From positions 992,001 through 1,056,000 of the forward strand of contig NZ_JARNTX010000002.1 in the NCBI RefSeq assembly GCF_029433095.1: 64,000 nucleotides of DNA. Direction: 5' to 3'. Source of the DNA: Hymenobacter sp. YC55 (GTDB lineage Bacteria; Bacteroidota; Bacteroidia; Cytophagales; Hymenobacteraceae). The translations under genes were made by a program, and so were the position numbers. Below the pieces are notes generated by a model. The model was given only the letters and a program-made list of their open reading frames with translations. It did no database searches and had not been told where the DNA came from. Below, piece by piece: positions 25,129 through 34,300 of the stretch; positions within the stretch are counted from its first letter, which is position 1, and each line of letters begins with the position of its first letter.

Positions 25129-25857
25129 ATGAAAAACCAAATTGCCTTTCTGCTTGGCCTGCTTGTATGCGTTCTAGCAGGTCGTTCCGCCAACGCGCAG
25201 ATGTATGAGGTGCGCGACAATAGTGTCAATTACGAAAAGAGTGAGCGGGCCGCTGCCAAAGTGCTAGTGGAAGGTACGCCCCAGTGGACGCGTGATTTTT
25301 GGCAGTCGTGGTTGAAGGATACGTACAATATCAAACCCAAAGGCAACGGCACTTTCGGCGTAGGCAAACGCGACGTACTAGCCGCCAAGCAAGTGCCCGC
25401 GTCGAGCGTATCGGGTAAGCTTATTGACCTCTACGCCATGGTAACGGCGCCCTCCGATAGTGTTACGGAGCTGGCTGTGTTTGGCGGCTACGATGCTAAG
25501 ACGTATTTCAGCCCGGAGAGTACGCCCACCGAATTTGCGGCCATGCGTACGATGGCGCAAAACTTTGCCTCGGCTGCCCGCCTCAAAGCATACCGGGAGC
25601 AGATTGAGGCAGCAGAGAAAGAACTCCGCGATACCGAGAAAGAAAAAGAGCGGCTGGAAAGAGAGCGGGCGAGCTTGGCTAAAAACACGGAAAGCAACCT
25701 AGAAAAGATTGAGTCGTTGAAAAAGCAAAACATCGAAAACAAGACCAAAGCCAGCCAGGATTCTGCGCAGCTTCTCGTGAATGCCCAGCAGCTGGAGCTA
25801 CGCAAGGCCAAGCTCCAGCGGCGGAAAGACCGGCTTTCCACTCTCGACCGAAAATAA
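25129..25857 (+). CDS. Secreted protein with C-terminal coiled coil, unknown function
   Basis: The protein has 242 residues. The signal peptide is MKNQIAFLLGLLVCVLAGRSANA, cleaved before QMYEV. Residues about 30-150 form a globular region with no motif I recognise. Residues about 153-240 are strongly charged (EAAEKELRDTEKEKERLE) with heptad spacing, a long coiled coil. It is probably periplasmic. It precedes the SHOCT/proline-rich membrane protein by 112 bases on the same strand, and both lie beside the motor/cytoskeletal block; a functional link is only a guess. Confidence 0.75.
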   Translation: MKNQIAFLLGLLVCVLAGRSANAQMYEVRDNSVNYEKSERAAAKVLVEGTPQWTRDFWQSWLKDTYNIKPKGNGTFGVGKRDVLAAKQVPASSVSGKLIDLYAMVTAPSDSVTELAVFGGYDAKTYFSPESTPTEFAAMRTMAQNFASAARLKAYREQIEAAEKELRDTEKEKERLERERASLAKNTESNLEKIESLKKQNIENKTKASQDSAQLLVNAQQLELRKAKLQRRKDRLSTLDRK

Positions 25858-25969
25858 ATCAGGTTTGTTGTAGCCGCTTCAGTTCGAGCTGGTTACTACG
25901 AAATAACGTCATTCGCTTACTACCGTTTAAGGCTGGAGTCATTCTGCCTTCGTTACACGCTCTCTGTAC

Positions 25970-27460
25970 ATGGAAAAAGGTTCTTCACCCCTCGATACGC
26001 TTCGCCAGCTCCGGGAGCTGCTCGACGCGGGCACGATTACGCCGCAGGAATTCGAGACGCTGAAGGGCCGGTTGCTGGCCGATCAATTGGCGGCGCCAGC
26101 AACTCCACCATCGGCCCCGCCCACGGTTCCACTAAACCCGACTTTCACCTCACCTGCAACAACGAGTTCGTCAACCGAGCCCGTACGCTCCGAGCCACAA
26201 GCCACGCCGCCCGTTGCACCCGCTTCGGCCCCAACCCCGGTGGAAGAACTGCCGCCGCTGATAGACTTTTTCAAGCAGCCCCAAACACCAGGCTCGCCCC
26301 CCCCGCCGCCACCTGCGGCTCCAGTGCGCGAGGAGAAACCCGCACCATACGCCGCCCCCTACACGCCGCCGACACCACCCACTCCTGCTCCTGTTGCGCC
26401 AACGGCTGCGCCCGAGTTCTTTCCTCCCCGGCCCACCACGCCGCCCCCGCCGCCAAGGGAAACACCGCAGTTTTATCCGCCTGCTTCCTCTACGCCTCCA
26501 CCAACTCCCGCGGCCGCGCCGCCTGATTTCTTTCCGCCGAAAGCTCAAACGACGGTGCCAGTGGAGCCCATTGTGCGTCCGACGTCGCCTCCTGTGCCGC
26601 CGCCTCCCGTCAATACAAGGCAGCAGACGCAAGCAACGGAGCCTATCGATGAGGACGACGAGGTGGAGGAGCCCGCTAAGAGTCCTCTAGGTAAAATATT
26701 AGCTATTGGCGGTGCGTTGCTGCTGTTAGGGTTGATCTGGTATCTGGTTATGGGCCAATCAAGGTCGAGTGAGCACCTGACGAGTATCAGCCAAACCGCC
26801 GCCGATACAGTAGCTGTAGCCCCCGAAACGGGCCCGCAGGCCGAGCAGCTGGATTTGCCACCAGCCACTGCGCCCGAAACCGTACGTGTAGCGCCCGTTG
26901 TTCCTCCCACCGCCACCACCGATTCGGTTGCGGCGGCTGGTAGCAGCACCGATGCTACTCAAGCAACGCCATCCGCCAGCGCGCCTGCCACCACCGAAAC
27001 GACGCCCGCCGAAAGTGCCAGTGAGGCCACCGACCGAGTGCGCGACGTGCTAGCCGCCTACTACGCCGATATTCAAGCGCCCCCTTTCAGCGCCGACCAG
27101 TACTTTGCTCCGCAGGTAGAGCTATTCGTTATTCTGCGCAATACCACACCGGCCGCTATTAGCGCCTGGCTGGAACAGAATCGGTTTGCGGAATTAAAAG
27201 ACGCTCAGTTTCAAGTGGAGCCCGGCTCCCTTCGGGTAAGCCCACCCGCCAACGACGGTTCCCGCGTGGTTACCTACATCGAGCGGGGCCGTGGCTTCCG
27301 TCAGTCACTCCAGAAAAACCAGTACATCCGCGCCCAAATGCGCCTGCGCCTCAATCCCGACTACAAAATCACCTACCAAAAGCAGGAGCGCCTATTAGAA
27401 AACACACTTTCCGATCCTCCTACTGCTACAACTCCTGGCACCAGTCCAACTACGGAGTAG
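25970..27460 (+). CDS. SHOCT-domain, proline-rich single-pass membrane protein
   Basis: The protein has 496 residues. A SHOCT domain (residues 6-37: LRQLRELLDAGTITPQEFETLKGRLL) is followed by about 200 residues of Pro/Ala/Thr-rich, probably disordered sequence. One membrane helix lies at about 241-262 (ILAIGGALLLLGLIWYLVMG). A second disordered stretch and a C-terminal domain (about 345-475) follow; the domain contains VLAAYYADIQAPPF and may be NTF2-like. The N-terminus should be cytosolic and the C-terminal domain periplasmic. The plan resembles the protein at 29910-31385 in the adjoining cluster (disordered Pro-rich parts, one helix, small terminal domain). Function unknown. Confidence 0.8.
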   Translation: MEKGSSPLDTLRQLRELLDAGTITPQEFETLKGRLLADQLAAPATPPSAPPTVPLNPTFTSPATTSSSTEPVRSEPQATPPVAPASAPTPVEELPPLIDFFKQPQTPGSPPPPPPAAPVREEKPAPYAAPYTPPTPPTPAPVAPTAAPEFFPPRPTTPPPPPRETPQFYPPASSTPPPTPAAAPPDFFPPKAQTTVPVEPIVRPTSPPVPPPPVNTRQQTQATEPIDEDDEVEEPAKSPLGKILAIGGALLLLGLIWYLVMGQSRSSEHLTSISQTAADTVAVAPETGPQAEQLDLPPATAPETVRVAPVVPPTATTDSVAAAGSSTDATQATPSASAPATTETTPAESASEATDRVRDVLAAYYADIQAPPFSADQYFAPQVELFVILRNTTPAAISAWLEQNRFAELKDAQFQVEPGSLRVSPPANDGSRVVTYIERGRGFRQSLQKNQYIRAQMRLRLNPDYKITYQKQERLLENTLSDPPTATTPGTSPTTE

Positions 27461-27464
27461 AACA

Positions 27465-27531
27465 AAAGGTCATCACACAGAAACGCCATGCTTCACCTGA
27501 TGAAGCATGGCGTTTCTGTGTGATGACCTTT
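27465..27531. terminator. Bidirectional terminator with a 31-base perfect stem
   Basis: Bases 27465-27495 and 27501-27531 are exact reverse complements around a five-base loop. A T-run follows on the plus strand (27532-27538), and a TTTTG run follows on the minus strand. The stem sits between the convergent SHOCT-protein gene and the ZorB-like gene. Confidence 0.92.
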
Positions 27532-27536
27532 GTTTT

Positions 27537-28199
27537 TTACTTCCCCAAAGAGCCAATCTTGGGCTGAATCTGGATGATGAAGCGCTTGTTTTTGCCTTCT
27601 TCGGGGCCAGTGTAGCGGCCAGAGCCCCGGAAGCCGCTGCCGGCGGCTACCACTTCTAGGTTGGCGGGGAAACGGACCCCGGCTTGCTCCCAGAGGCGAA
27701 TAACGGCCAGAGCGCGGTTGTAGCTAAGCTGCCGAACGGCTGGGCCGTCGAGGTTGCGCGGGTCGTCGTCGGGGTAGCGCAGGTCTTTGGCGGCGCGGCC
27801 TTCCACCACGATGAGGTACTGCACATTGTCGTTGTCGAGCGTCTGCATCTGGCGTTGCAGGAAGCGGCCGGCTTGCGTGAGGGGCGTGCGGGCCACATCG
27901 GGCAGGGCGTCGCTCTTGGGCGCAAACGTGACGGGGAAGTTCAGCTCGTAGCGTTTGTAGCGCTGGTTGTAGGTGAAATAGTCGCTTTCCAGGCGTTGGA
28001 GGGCAGCTTTTATTTCGTCGAGCTTGCGCTTCTCCTGCACCTGCACGCGGAGCTCGGCAATCAGGCGCTCGTTGTTGTTTTGCTGGTCTTGAAAGCGTTT
28101 GTAGCTAAGTACGAACAAGACCAACATCACCAGAAACAGCGCTGTCATCAGGTCCACGTAGCTTGGCCAGAAGAAGTTGTTGCGGCCGGTCGTCTTCAT
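27537..28199 (-). CDS. MotB/ZorB-like stator protein with OmpA-like C-terminus
   Basis: The protein has 220 residues. A short cytosolic tail is followed by one membrane helix (about 10-32) in FFWPSYVDLMTALFLVMLVL. Asp16 stands where MotB and ZorB carry the ion-binding aspartate. A coiled coil (about 35-80) leads to an OmpA-like domain (about 85-215) with VEGRAAKD, LSYNRALAVIRLWEQAGV and a closing NKRFIIQI, the positions that bind peptidoglycan in the family, although the usual GHTD is changed to GRAAKD. It overlaps the next gene upstream by four bases, so the two are translationally coupled, as motA/motB and zorA/zorB often are. It should form an ion-driven stator with that protein. Confidence 0.85.
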   Translation of the reverse strand: MKTTGRNNFFWPSYVDLMTALFLVMLVLFVLSYKRFQDQQNNNERLIAELRVQVQEKRKLDEIKAALQRLESDYFTYNQRYKRYELNFPVTFAPKSDALPDVARTPLTQAGRFLQRQMQTLDNDNVQYLIVVEGRAAKDLRYPDDDPRNLDGPAVRQLSYNRALAVIRLWEQAGVRFPANLEVVAAGSGFRGSGRYTGPEEGKNKRFIIQIQPKIGSLGK

Positions 28200-29656
28200 C
28201 GGGCCTTGGGCTTGGCAGGAGCTGGGCCCCCAAATACTTTTTCCATCATGCGGCCGACGGGGCCTTTGGCGGTGGCTTTTTCGAGCAGTGTGTTGAGGGT
28301 GTTCATCTGCTGAAGAAGCTGCGTATTGATGGCCGCATCGTCGGCCATTTTTTGCATCAACCGGTCATTGGTGCGGTTGATGGACTGGCTGAGCAGGTCT
28401 TGCTGCGCGTTGAGCTGCGCTTGTTGGTGGTGCAGGTTCTTGAATGGCTCCATGTAGCGCACAATCTTCTCGTAGATATTGTCGCGGTTGAGCGTCTTAA
28501 AGTGGTCCTGCCACAAGTTGGCGGCCTCATCGGCTTCCTTCTGGAAGTGGCCCATGCGGCGGCGCATCACATCGGCCAGCTGATGATACTGCTCATCAAA
28601 GAACTGCTGCGTCTGGCCCGCCATGCGCGCCATTTCGGCCTGGTTCTGCTGGAAAAACTGGAGCTGCGCCCGCACCGTGCCATCGTGCTGCGAAACTAGC
28701 TCTGGTACGGCATTTAAGCCCTTTTCTAGATTCGTGAGGCGGTTGAGCAAGCCCGAAACTCGGTCGGCCACGGCGTTGCCGGCCATCATGGTGGCATTTA
28801 GCTTATCCTGGTACACCAGGAAGTTCTCGAAGTGGTGGGCGCTTTGGGCTACCTTATCGAACACCCGGATGCTGGCATCGGCCATTTGGGTGTAGCCTAC
28901 TTTCTGCAGTTCTTCCAGAAAGTTCTTCTGCGTGCTGATGTTCTCGTTCAGCGCATTGATAATAGGCCCGAACTCGTAGATCTTATCTACAAATTCCTTG
29001 TTGAAGCTGTCGAGCACCGACTTGAGGTTGCTCAAACTACTGGCCATATCGGAGTGCAGAATGGGCAGCAACTCTACTTGCAGGAAGGTGTAGTAGTCGT
29101 TTTGGCGCTCCTCGGCCTGGCGGTGCGCGGCGCGGTAAAGCATGCCGGCCCACTGCGTGAAAAACAAGCCAAGCAAGCTGCCCACCATGGCAATGGCCAC
29201 GCCCTGCAAAAACGACTGAATGGCAGCTTCATCGAACTTGCCTCCGCTCAGCAGCAAGCTTCCCAACCCAAGAATGGCTCCCAAAAAGGTGCCCATCAAG
29301 CCGACATACAGGGGCGTAGAAGTGCCTTGCTGCACTTCGTTGTCCAGTGCTTCGGCCCGGCGCTCGGCAATGTTTTGCAGAATATCGAAGCTAGCGGTAC
29401 CCTTGTTTTTGAGCAGGTAGGCGTTGGTATCTACCAGCACGTCCTTGAAGTCGGGGGAGGCGGCGGGAGCTTCCAGCGTGTCTACTTGCTGGCCGGTGGT
29501 GGCGTCTTCCACCCGGCGCAGGCGCAACTGGTCGTCCGTCGGAAACAGGGTAGCTAGCCGCTCAATATCGAGGCGGCTCCGGCGGAAAGCCAGTATCTGC
29601 ACCGTCAGAATGCCTATAACTACTAGCAGTTCCAGCAGGGCAATTACCATTGGCAC
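28196..29656 (-). CDS. MotA/ZorA-like stator protein with long helical tail
   Basis: The protein has 486 residues. Membrane helix 1 is at 3-24, helix 2 at 116-137 (TPLYVGLMGTFLGAILGLGS), and helix 3 at 149-172 (FLQGVAIAMVGSLLGLFF). The helix 2-3 pattern and the following basic segment match the MotA/TolQ/ExbB proton-channel fold. The remaining 310 residues are almost entirely helical and Gln/Asn/Leu-rich, a long cytoplasmic tail like that of ZorA in Zorya systems, where the tail extends into the cytoplasm. It differs from ordinary MotA, TolQ and ExbB, which are 200-300 residues long. It is coupled to the ZorB-like gene by a four-base overlap. Upstream is a repeat hairpin. Confidence 0.82.
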   Translation of the reverse strand: MPMVIALLELLVVIGILTVQILAFRRSRLDIERLATLFPTDDQLRLRRVEDATTGQQVDTLEAPAASPDFKDVLVDTNAYLLKNKGTASFDILQNIAERRAEALDNEVQQGTSTPLYVGLMGTFLGAILGLGSLLLSGGKFDEAAIQSFLQGVAIAMVGSLLGLFFTQWAGMLYRAAHRQAEERQNDYYTFLQVELLPILHSDMASSLSNLKSVLDSFNKEFVDKIYEFGPIINALNENISTQKNFLEELQKVGYTQMADASIRVFDKVAQSAHHFENFLVYQDKLNATMMAGNAVADRVSGLLNRLTNLEKGLNAVPELVSQHDGTVRAQLQFFQQNQAEMARMAGQTQQFFDEQYHQLADVMRRRMGHFQKEADEAANLWQDHFKTLNRDNIYEKIVRYMEPFKNLHHQQAQLNAQQDLLSQSINRTNDRLMQKMADDAAINTQLLQQMNTLNTLLEKATAKGPVGRMMEKVFGGPAPAKPKAR

Positions 29657-29690
29657 GTACGATTTAAAAGAGAAGTGTAAGTGGTAAGTG

Positions 29691-29790
29691 TGTCATGCTG
29701 AGCGCAGCCGAAGCATCTCGCGTGCTGAGGTTGTGATAGTAAATGATTTTACTACTCTAGCGAGATGCTTCACTAAGCTCAGCATAACGG
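29691..29790. repeat. Palindromic repeat family, copy B
   Basis: The unit TGTCATGCTGAGCGCAGCCGAAGCATCTCGCGTG (from 29691) faces an imperfect inverted copy ending at about 29788. It lies between the ZorA-like gene and the next gene upstream. Confidence 0.8.
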
Positions 29791-29854
29791 ATATAGTTTG
29801 ACAACATCAGCAGAGAAATCACTCTGACAAGTGTGCTGTGTTAGATCAAAACAA

Positions 29855-29889
29855 GAACGTCATGCTCCGGCCAGCGCAGCATGACGTTC
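29855..29889. terminator. Short hairpin downstream of the single-pass membrane protein gene
   Basis: GAACGTCATGCT (29855-29866) and AGCATGACGTTC (29878-29889) pair perfectly. It shares the GTCATGCT end of the repeat family but lacks the internal part. It sits 21 bases after the stop at 29910 (minus strand) and may attenuate transcription within the cluster. The T-run is weak. Confidence 0.5.
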
Positions 29890-29909
29890 CTTTACAAAGT
29901 TACACCCGA

Positions 29910-31385
29910 CTACACGAAATAAATCCGAGCTTTTTGATTGATGCGCCAGTCGCCGGACGGAGTGCGCTGCACAGTGCCAGGCGTTTCGGTGATAATGCGC
30001 GACACCGGGCCAGTAGGGTAGTTGTAGGTGCAAGCCGGCTCCAAGATGCTCATGTGACTACCGATGTAACCGCCGTGGCCGCTTTCGTTGCGCGTGACCA
30101 CAAAGGTGCCTTGATCGGGAGTCCGCTCGTCTACCATGATTTCGAAAATGGTGTACGATGCGGGCGCGTCGGCTAGGTTGTCGCGCAAGAACGCCCCGTT
30201 GATGGGCTGCTGATTGGCATAGATGACGTGCACCCGCGGGGCCGCCGGCTCTACCGGTGCCGCAAGTACGTGTGGGCTTACGGCAAATGGGTCGTCAGTT
30301 TGTTCGGGCTCAGGAGCCGCATAAGCCACCGGCTGCGGTGGAGCTACCGGGGCTGGTGCGGCCGCTTGGGGTTGTGCTTGGCGGGTTGGCGGCTTGGGCG
30401 CTTGCTTTGGTTTGGGAGTTGGTACCGCTGGTGCTGTTGAAGGCGACTTGGTTTCATTCAAGGCCTTGTACACCACTTCGCGCACTTCCATAAGTTGCGC
30501 ATTGCTCAAACGACCGTCTTGGCTGAATGACTGTTGCCGTTGCGTTGAAGTCCTAGCGGATTCACTATCGTAACTGCTTGCGTCATAAGACGAAGAACGT
30601 TGCCGCCCACTCGATTTGCTACGAGTCAGCAGCAAGTACAGCACGCCTAACAAACTCAGACCCGACATCAACAAAGCAGCCCAGAGAAGTGGGGGAGTAG
30701 CGGAATCGGGCATAGCAGGAGCAGGGGTTGAGGTAGGAATATTGGTTTGTGCTTCAGGCTGTAGCTGCCCCTCCGGCACCTCGTAGGCATCAGCTCCGGA
30801 ATCTTGAACCGGGGTAGCCGCTACATCGGTGACGTCGGCAATAGTGGGGGCGGTATCGGCTGCTTCGGCCGCCGTAGTTGCGGTACCCGTAGCCAGTTGG
30901 TTGAGCTGCCTAGACAGCGCCGTTAGGCTGCTTTTGCGCTCCAGGTCCGCCATGCGGTCCGGGTTCTTTTGCAGCTCCGCCACGATGGCTTGGGCCAGCC
31001 CACCGTAGTCACTCGGGTTGACTTTGTCTTGAATAGTGCTTACAACCCCCCGGAACTTCAGTACCCGCTGTTGCGCACCAAGCTTCTGCTTTTCCAATAC
31101 CACTGCGGCATCAACCCCTTGATTGAAAGCAGAAATGCTCTTGTCCTGGATAGTCTTCAGCAGTTCCGCCTGGATTGGCTTTAAGGCCGGGTCATCGGTG
31201 TAAACAAACCGGGCGGTAGCGGCCCACATTTGGGCGCGGGCATTGGCGGGAACCACTTCGGTGGTTCCCGCCGCGTTGCCGCTGGTTTGTGCCAGTACCG
31301 CCGGCCCGGATAGCAGCGAGGCGGTTACCGCGGCGGCGCGTAGCCACTGGCCGGCGGCCGAACTCTTACTGCAGTTGCGTGGCAT
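29910..31385 (-). CDS. Secreted single-pass membrane protein of the motor/cytoskeletal cluster, unknown function
   Basis: The protein has 491 residues. A signal peptide occupies about 1-32 (cleavage near VLAQT). A helical periplasmic region (about 40-165) contains LKPIQAELLKTIQ and QKVLKF-like segments, followed by an acidic Thr/Ala-rich linker. One membrane helix lies at 233-254 (LLWAALLMSGLSLLGVLYLLL). A cytosolic Ser-rich and Pro/Ala-rich disordered stretch follows, and the C-terminal domain (about 385-491) begins VHVIYANQQPINGAF. I recognise no family. Its start overlaps the end of the upstream actin-like gene by 20 bases, so the two are co-transcribed. It may link a periplasmic element to the cytosolic ATPase. 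Confidence 0.78.
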   Translation of the reverse strand: MPRNCSKSSAAGQWLRAAAVTASLLSGPAVLAQTSGNAAGTTEVVPANARAQMWAATARFVYTDDPALKPIQAELLKTIQDKSISAFNQGVDAAVVLEKQKLGAQQRVLKFRGVVSTIQDKVNPSDYGGLAQAIVAELQKNPDRMADLERKSSLTALSRQLNQLATGTATTAAEAADTAPTIADVTDVAATPVQDSGADAYEVPEGQLQPEAQTNIPTSTPAPAMPDSATPPLLWAALLMSGLSLLGVLYLLLTRSKSSGRQRSSSYDASSYDSESARTSTQRQQSFSQDGRLSNAQLMEVREVVYKALNETKSPSTAPAVPTPKPKQAPKPPTRQAQPQAAAPAPVAPPQPVAYAAPEPEQTDDPFAVSPHVLAAPVEPAAPRVHVIYANQQPINGAFLRDNLADAPASYTIFEIMVDERTPDQGTFVVTRNESGHGGYIGSHMSILEPACTYNYPTGPVSRIITETPGTVQRTPSGDWRINQKARIYFV

Positions 31386-34300
31386 AATTCCGTTTGAATA
31401 GCTCGCGGCCTAACTGGAATAGGGCGTCGCGGAAGGGGAAGAAGAACAGCGTTTCGGGCAGTCGGTCGTCCGGCTTCGCGCCGTTGTTGAGCAAGGAGTT
31501 CAGACCGGCATTCAGGCTGTCTTTGAGCTGGCCATCGAGGAAGTTGTACACGAAGTCCGGATTCATTTCCACGTTCAAATCCTCCAACAAGTCGCGGACT
31601 TCCTGCGAATCGTGGGTGAGGAAACGAACCAGACGGCGGGCGTTGGCTAGCACATCTTCGCGAAGGGCAGTGGCGTCGCCCAAGGTCAACACTGAGGTTG
31701 GGGCTGGCGCTGCAAACGGCTCCACGTCGGCGGGTACCGTGCCGGGCAGCACGAACTCCTTGGGGTCGTTGAGGTGGTTGCCGTCCTTCATCTTCCAGAG
31801 CACGGCGCCGTTGGCAGTAGCTTCTTTCGGCTGACCTACCAGCGTGAGGCGGAAGTCGCGCGGCGCGGTTTGGCCAGAGGCAAATTGCAGCACCAGCTTC
31901 GCCAGCTCCGTCAGCGCCGACAGGTTGGAGTTTAAATCCAGCATGCGCAGGTAGGTGCTGCCTTTGCCGCTGAAGCACAAATGGCGCGGCACATCCAGTC
32001 CGCGGGCCTTGCACACCTGCCCCACGTGGTACACGATGGCCGCGAAGTGCAAGAACAGCACCACGCGCAAATGCTTGGCGCCGCGCAACTCTTTCGAGAA
32101 TTCCAGCTGCTTATCGAACCCAAACAGCAAGCTCACCACATCGGCCGAACCGGCTTTGCTTTCCAACGCCGCCTTCACCACCTCGCGAGCCGCCCACGCT
32201 TCTTGGCTGATGGGCTTGTTGGCAGTGCGGCTCACGTAGTAATACAGCAAGCCATTCTGCTGGCGCGACCCGCCGCCGGCTCCGTCGCCCCACAGCACGT
32301 CGCCGGCAAAGCGGAACGAGAGGGTAGCTTCCGGCTGCCTACCGCGCAACAGCAGCACGTCGGTAGTGCCACCGCCGATGTCGATGTTCACCACGTTTTC
32401 GTCGCCGGTCGGCACAATGCCGCCGTCGGTGCGCGGGTCAGTCAGGTACAGATACGGCGCCCACGATTCGCTGATGTGCGCCAACCGGGTGCCGGCTTCC
32501 TGCCCGAAGATGCGCGAAAATTCTTCCTGCCAGATTTCCTCGAAATCCCGGATGCCGCTCTTCTTCATGCTCAAGGGCCGCGACCATACCACTTGGGTCT
32601 GGCTTACGTCGCCTTCGTTGAGCGCTACTTTGTGCTTTATAAGCAGCAGCAGCTCCCGAATGTACGCCCGAATGCGCTGTACCCCGGCGGCACGGTGGGC
32701 GCCCTCCGTATCCCACTTCAAGTTGGTTTGATAGCGCCCATCCTCGGGGTGGTTGTACAACGACCCGTCGCGGCTCAAGTGGAAGCCGATGTTGATGCTG
32801 CCAAACAGCATCGGGTCGCCCTCACCCACAAACGCCGGCGACTCGCACGTGGCCGTCCGAATCGGGAAGGCCACGTCAGCACCATCGGTACCAATGAAGG
32901 CGGGCACGAATTCGCGGTTGCGCACCGTGTCGGCTAGTGGCATGGTGCCCAAGCTGCCCACACCGTAGCGAACGGGTAGCAGATAATCAGCAGAAGCAAG
33001 AGGCTTGTTGAGCGTTACCACTTGCAGCTCTTTCTCCTTAGTGATGCTGAACGGCTGAGGCTCGCCCCGCTCGGCCGTTGCGAAGGCCACGTGCGTGTTG
33101 GTAGTGCCAAAGTCCACGGCAAATGTGAACCGCTGCGAACCACCCACGGCCGTTTGCCAGCGCGGCACCAGCAAGCCACTCACTGCCCGGCCCGGCCGTG
33201 CAAAGTCGGCGGCTGGCGTTTCCACTTCCATGAAATCGAAATGGGTGCCCACCACCTCGTAGTAGGTGCTGGCCGGCCCGCGGGCGTTGCGGCCCATGCG
33301 CTGGTGCGTGCGCACACCACGCATGTTGCCTGCGCCTGCCGGTGCCAACGCCTGCTGTCCCGTGTAGAAGCGCAGACGCGCCAAGTCGGCACCTTCGTTT
33401 TGGTCGGCTAGCTGCACGTAGTAGTGGCTGTTGCCGCCTGTCTGCGCCACGTTCGGGAATTTGTAGAACGGGAACACACCCACGTTCACGCGGGCACTTA
33501 CCCGGCCGCCATTGTAAGGGGTTTTGGCGTTGTCGCTCGGCACAGCGGCCACCGTCTGATCGGCGCTGGAGCCAGGACCGGGGCGGTAGTAGTAGCGCCG
33601 CTCGTACATCACCTCGCGCCCACTCGTAACAGGTATGGCGAGCTGCACCAGCACGTGGTTGTCGAACACGGTGAGGCGCAGGTAACGGTCTAGGTCCTCG
33701 GGGCGGAAGTAGTCGAAGTAGCGGCGCTTCAGCGGCAGCAGGAACCGGAATGGCCGGTCTTCCAGGCGCGTGCCCGGCTCCGGCAGCACCGTGCCGAAGT
33801 GGAACCGCTCGGTGTTCACCGCAAACGGGACTTCCACCAGCATGTCTTCCAGCAAGTCGTTCACCGTCAGGAAGGGGTACTGCACGCCCAAGCCTTCCAG
33901 CCGGCGCTTGTCCAGCTCTTCGTCGTAGCTCCACTTGATGACTGTAGAATCGGTGCCGGGTGTGCCGCCGAAGTAGTTGCCGCGGCGCAAATCCAGACCG
34001 GGCAGCAGCGCCAGCGGCGTTTTGCCGAGCTGTGGCACGGTAGCGGCCACAAACCAGTCGCTGCTAATCGGCTGCTGTGCCTCGGCCAAGTGGCGCAGCT
34101 CCACGCCCCGAATCTGCACGGCGTTGCCTTGCGCATCGCGCAGCGGCTCGTAGGGTTGGTTGAAGGAAGATGCCGTTTGATTCAGCTCCGCCAGCTCGTT
34201 CATGCGGCTCCGGTCCAGCGCCGTTAGGAAGTCGTACACGCTGGCCGCAAAATCTTTGCTGCGCAAGGTCTTCTCGACTTCAAACAGCCCGAAGATGTAG

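Noticed and set aside
27537..29656. Full Zorya anti-phage system
   Set aside because: Only ZorA-like and ZorB-like genes are present; no ZorC, ZorD (helicase) or ZorE was seen, so a Zorya label is not supported.
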